A stretch of DNA of 5,890 nt. It comes from Glaciecola sp964643575. GTDB lineage: Bacteria > Pseudomonadota > Gammaproteobacteria > Enterobacterales > Alteromonadaceae. The position numbers and the translations under genes are program-made. Shown here piece by piece: positions 5,276 through 5,890 of the stretch. A model generated the notes under the pieces. It saw only the letters and a list, made by a program, of their open reading frames with translations. It was not told the origin of the DNA and did not search any database. The stretch covers positions 1 to 5,890 of the forward strand of contig CAZXTD010000223.1 of assembly GCA_964643575.1 (NCBI GenBank), read 5' to 3'. Numbering within the stretch: the stretch's first letter is position 1; each line of letters opens with the position of its first letter.

Positions 5276-5890
5276 ATGACTGAAAATTTTGCAGAGCTTT
5301 TTGAAGAAAGCTTGTTACAGCTTGAAACACGCCCAGGCGCTATTGTTAAAGGTACTGTTGTATCGATAGACAAAGACATCGTTCTTGTAGACGCTGGCTT
5401 AAAATCAGAAAGTGCTATCCCTGTCGAGCAGTTTAAAGCAGCTGACGGCACACTCGAAATCGCAGTAGGCGACGCAGTAGACGTAGCCCTAGATGCAGTT
5501 GAAGACGGTTTCGGTGAAACAATCTTATCTCGTGAAAAAGCCAAGCGCCACGAAGCTTGGGTTGAGCTTGAAAAAGCATACGAAGAAAAAGAGACAATTA
5601 AAGGTATTATTAACGGTAAAGTCAAAGGCGGCTTTACGGTTGAAGTTAATACTGTTCGCGCATTCTTACCTGGTTCATTGGTTGACGTACGTCCAGTTCG
5701 CGAAACTAATCACCTTGAAGGTAAAGAGTTAGAGTTCAAAGTTATCAAGCTAGACGCCAAGCGTAACAACGTTGTGGTTTCTCGCCGTGCTGTTATCGAA
5801 GCAGAAAGCAGTGCAGAACGCGACCAGTTATTGGCTAACTTGGAAGAAGGTGATGAAGTTAAAGGTATCGTTAAGAACCTTACCGACTAC
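5276..5890 (+). CDS. rpsA: 30S ribosomal protein S1, 5' part (3' end outside window)
   Basis: S1 is the large multi-domain ribosomal protein that binds mRNA leaders, unfolds them and docks them on the 30S subunit through S2. The frame opens at ATG 5276 and stays open to the last base: 205 codons of about 557 in E. coli. The N-terminus MTENFAELFEESL is the family's S2-docking helix. Domain 1 spans about residues 21-87 (VDAGLKSESAIP) and domain 2 about 105-171 (GKVKGGFTVEV, RAFLPGSLVDVRPVR). The first strand of domain 3 starts near residue 192 (GDEVKGIVKNLTDY) and is cut by the window end. The first domains are the ribosome-binding ones and the later ones bind RNA. There is no Shine-Dalgarno; the start is fixed by the conserved N-terminus. 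The gene probably autoregulates through the preceding leader. Confidence 0.97.
   Translation, partial: MTENFAELFEESLLQLETRPGAIVKGTVVSIDKDIVLVDAGLKSESAIPVEQFKAADGTLEIAVGDAVDVALDAVEDGFGETILSREKAKRHEAWVELEKAYEEKETIKGIINGKVKGGFTVEVNTVRAFLPGSLVDVRPVRETNHLEGKELEFKVIKLDAKRNNVVVSRRAVIEAESSAERDQLLANLEEGDEVKGIVKNLTDY

Noticed and set aside
5083..5625. A 180-codon open frame on the - strand over the rpsA leader and start
   Set aside because: It lies antisense to the conserved rpsA coding sequence and the cmk 3' end. Its protein is Ser/Thr-rich with no recognisable family, as expected for a reverse-frame shadow.
5493..5732. A 79-codon + strand open frame
   Set aside because: It is in a different frame from rpsA, which is unmistakable across the same bases. 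It is Lys/Leu-rich with no family resemblance.
1..5890. A novel defence, mobile or biosynthetic system
   Set aside because: Every long coding frame is a known housekeeping gene. No gap exceeds 156 bases, and there are no transposase, integrase, array or long-repeat signals.

Overview
The window is a stretch of core chromosome from a gammaproteobacterium. It carries five housekeeping genes, all on the + strand, in the order gyrA (3' two-thirds) - serC - aroA - cmk - rpsA (5' third). The proteins follow their Escherichia coli counterparts almost residue for residue, but the gene order is not that of E. coli, where gyrA lies elsewhere. The moderate AT-richness, the protein style and the compact gyrA-serC-aroA-cmk-rpsA order suggest a marine Alteromonadales-type organism (Alteromonas/Glaciecola/Paraglaciecola or a relative). 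The genus is an inference from memory of families, not from a search.

Layout. Positions 1-1752 hold the end of DNA gyrase subunit A: the rest of the breakage-reunion domain, the GyrA box, the six-bladed DNA-wrapping domain and an acidic tail. A 156-base gap follows with a good intrinsic terminator at 1862-1893, which ends just before the serC ribosome binding site. A plausible promoter (1827-1855) sits immediately upstream of that hairpin. serC (1909-3003) and aroA (3095-4381) are separated by 91 bases with no terminator and probably form one transcription unit. A 79-base gap holds a clear promoter with a perfect TATAAT box, bracketed by a 6-bp inverted repeat, ahead of cmk (4461-5135). A 140-base leader with several possible hairpins and no Shine-Dalgarno sequence precedes rpsA (5276 to the window end).

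How the genes work together. SerC makes phosphoserine (for serine) and also acts in pyridoxal phosphate synthesis. AroA makes EPSP, the precursor of chorismate. Cmk recycles CMP and dCMP into nucleotide precursors. S1 recruits mRNA to the 30S ribosome, and GyrA supercoils DNA. This is a shortened version of the mixed-function supraoperon known from pseudomonads, without the pheA, hisC and tyrA genes found there between serC and aroA.

I found no mobile element, CRISPR array, tRNA or rRNA gene, and no sign of an undescribed system. The observations most worth a second look are in the intergenic regions: the rpsA leader, the terminator abutting serC, and the inverted repeat around the cmk promoter.
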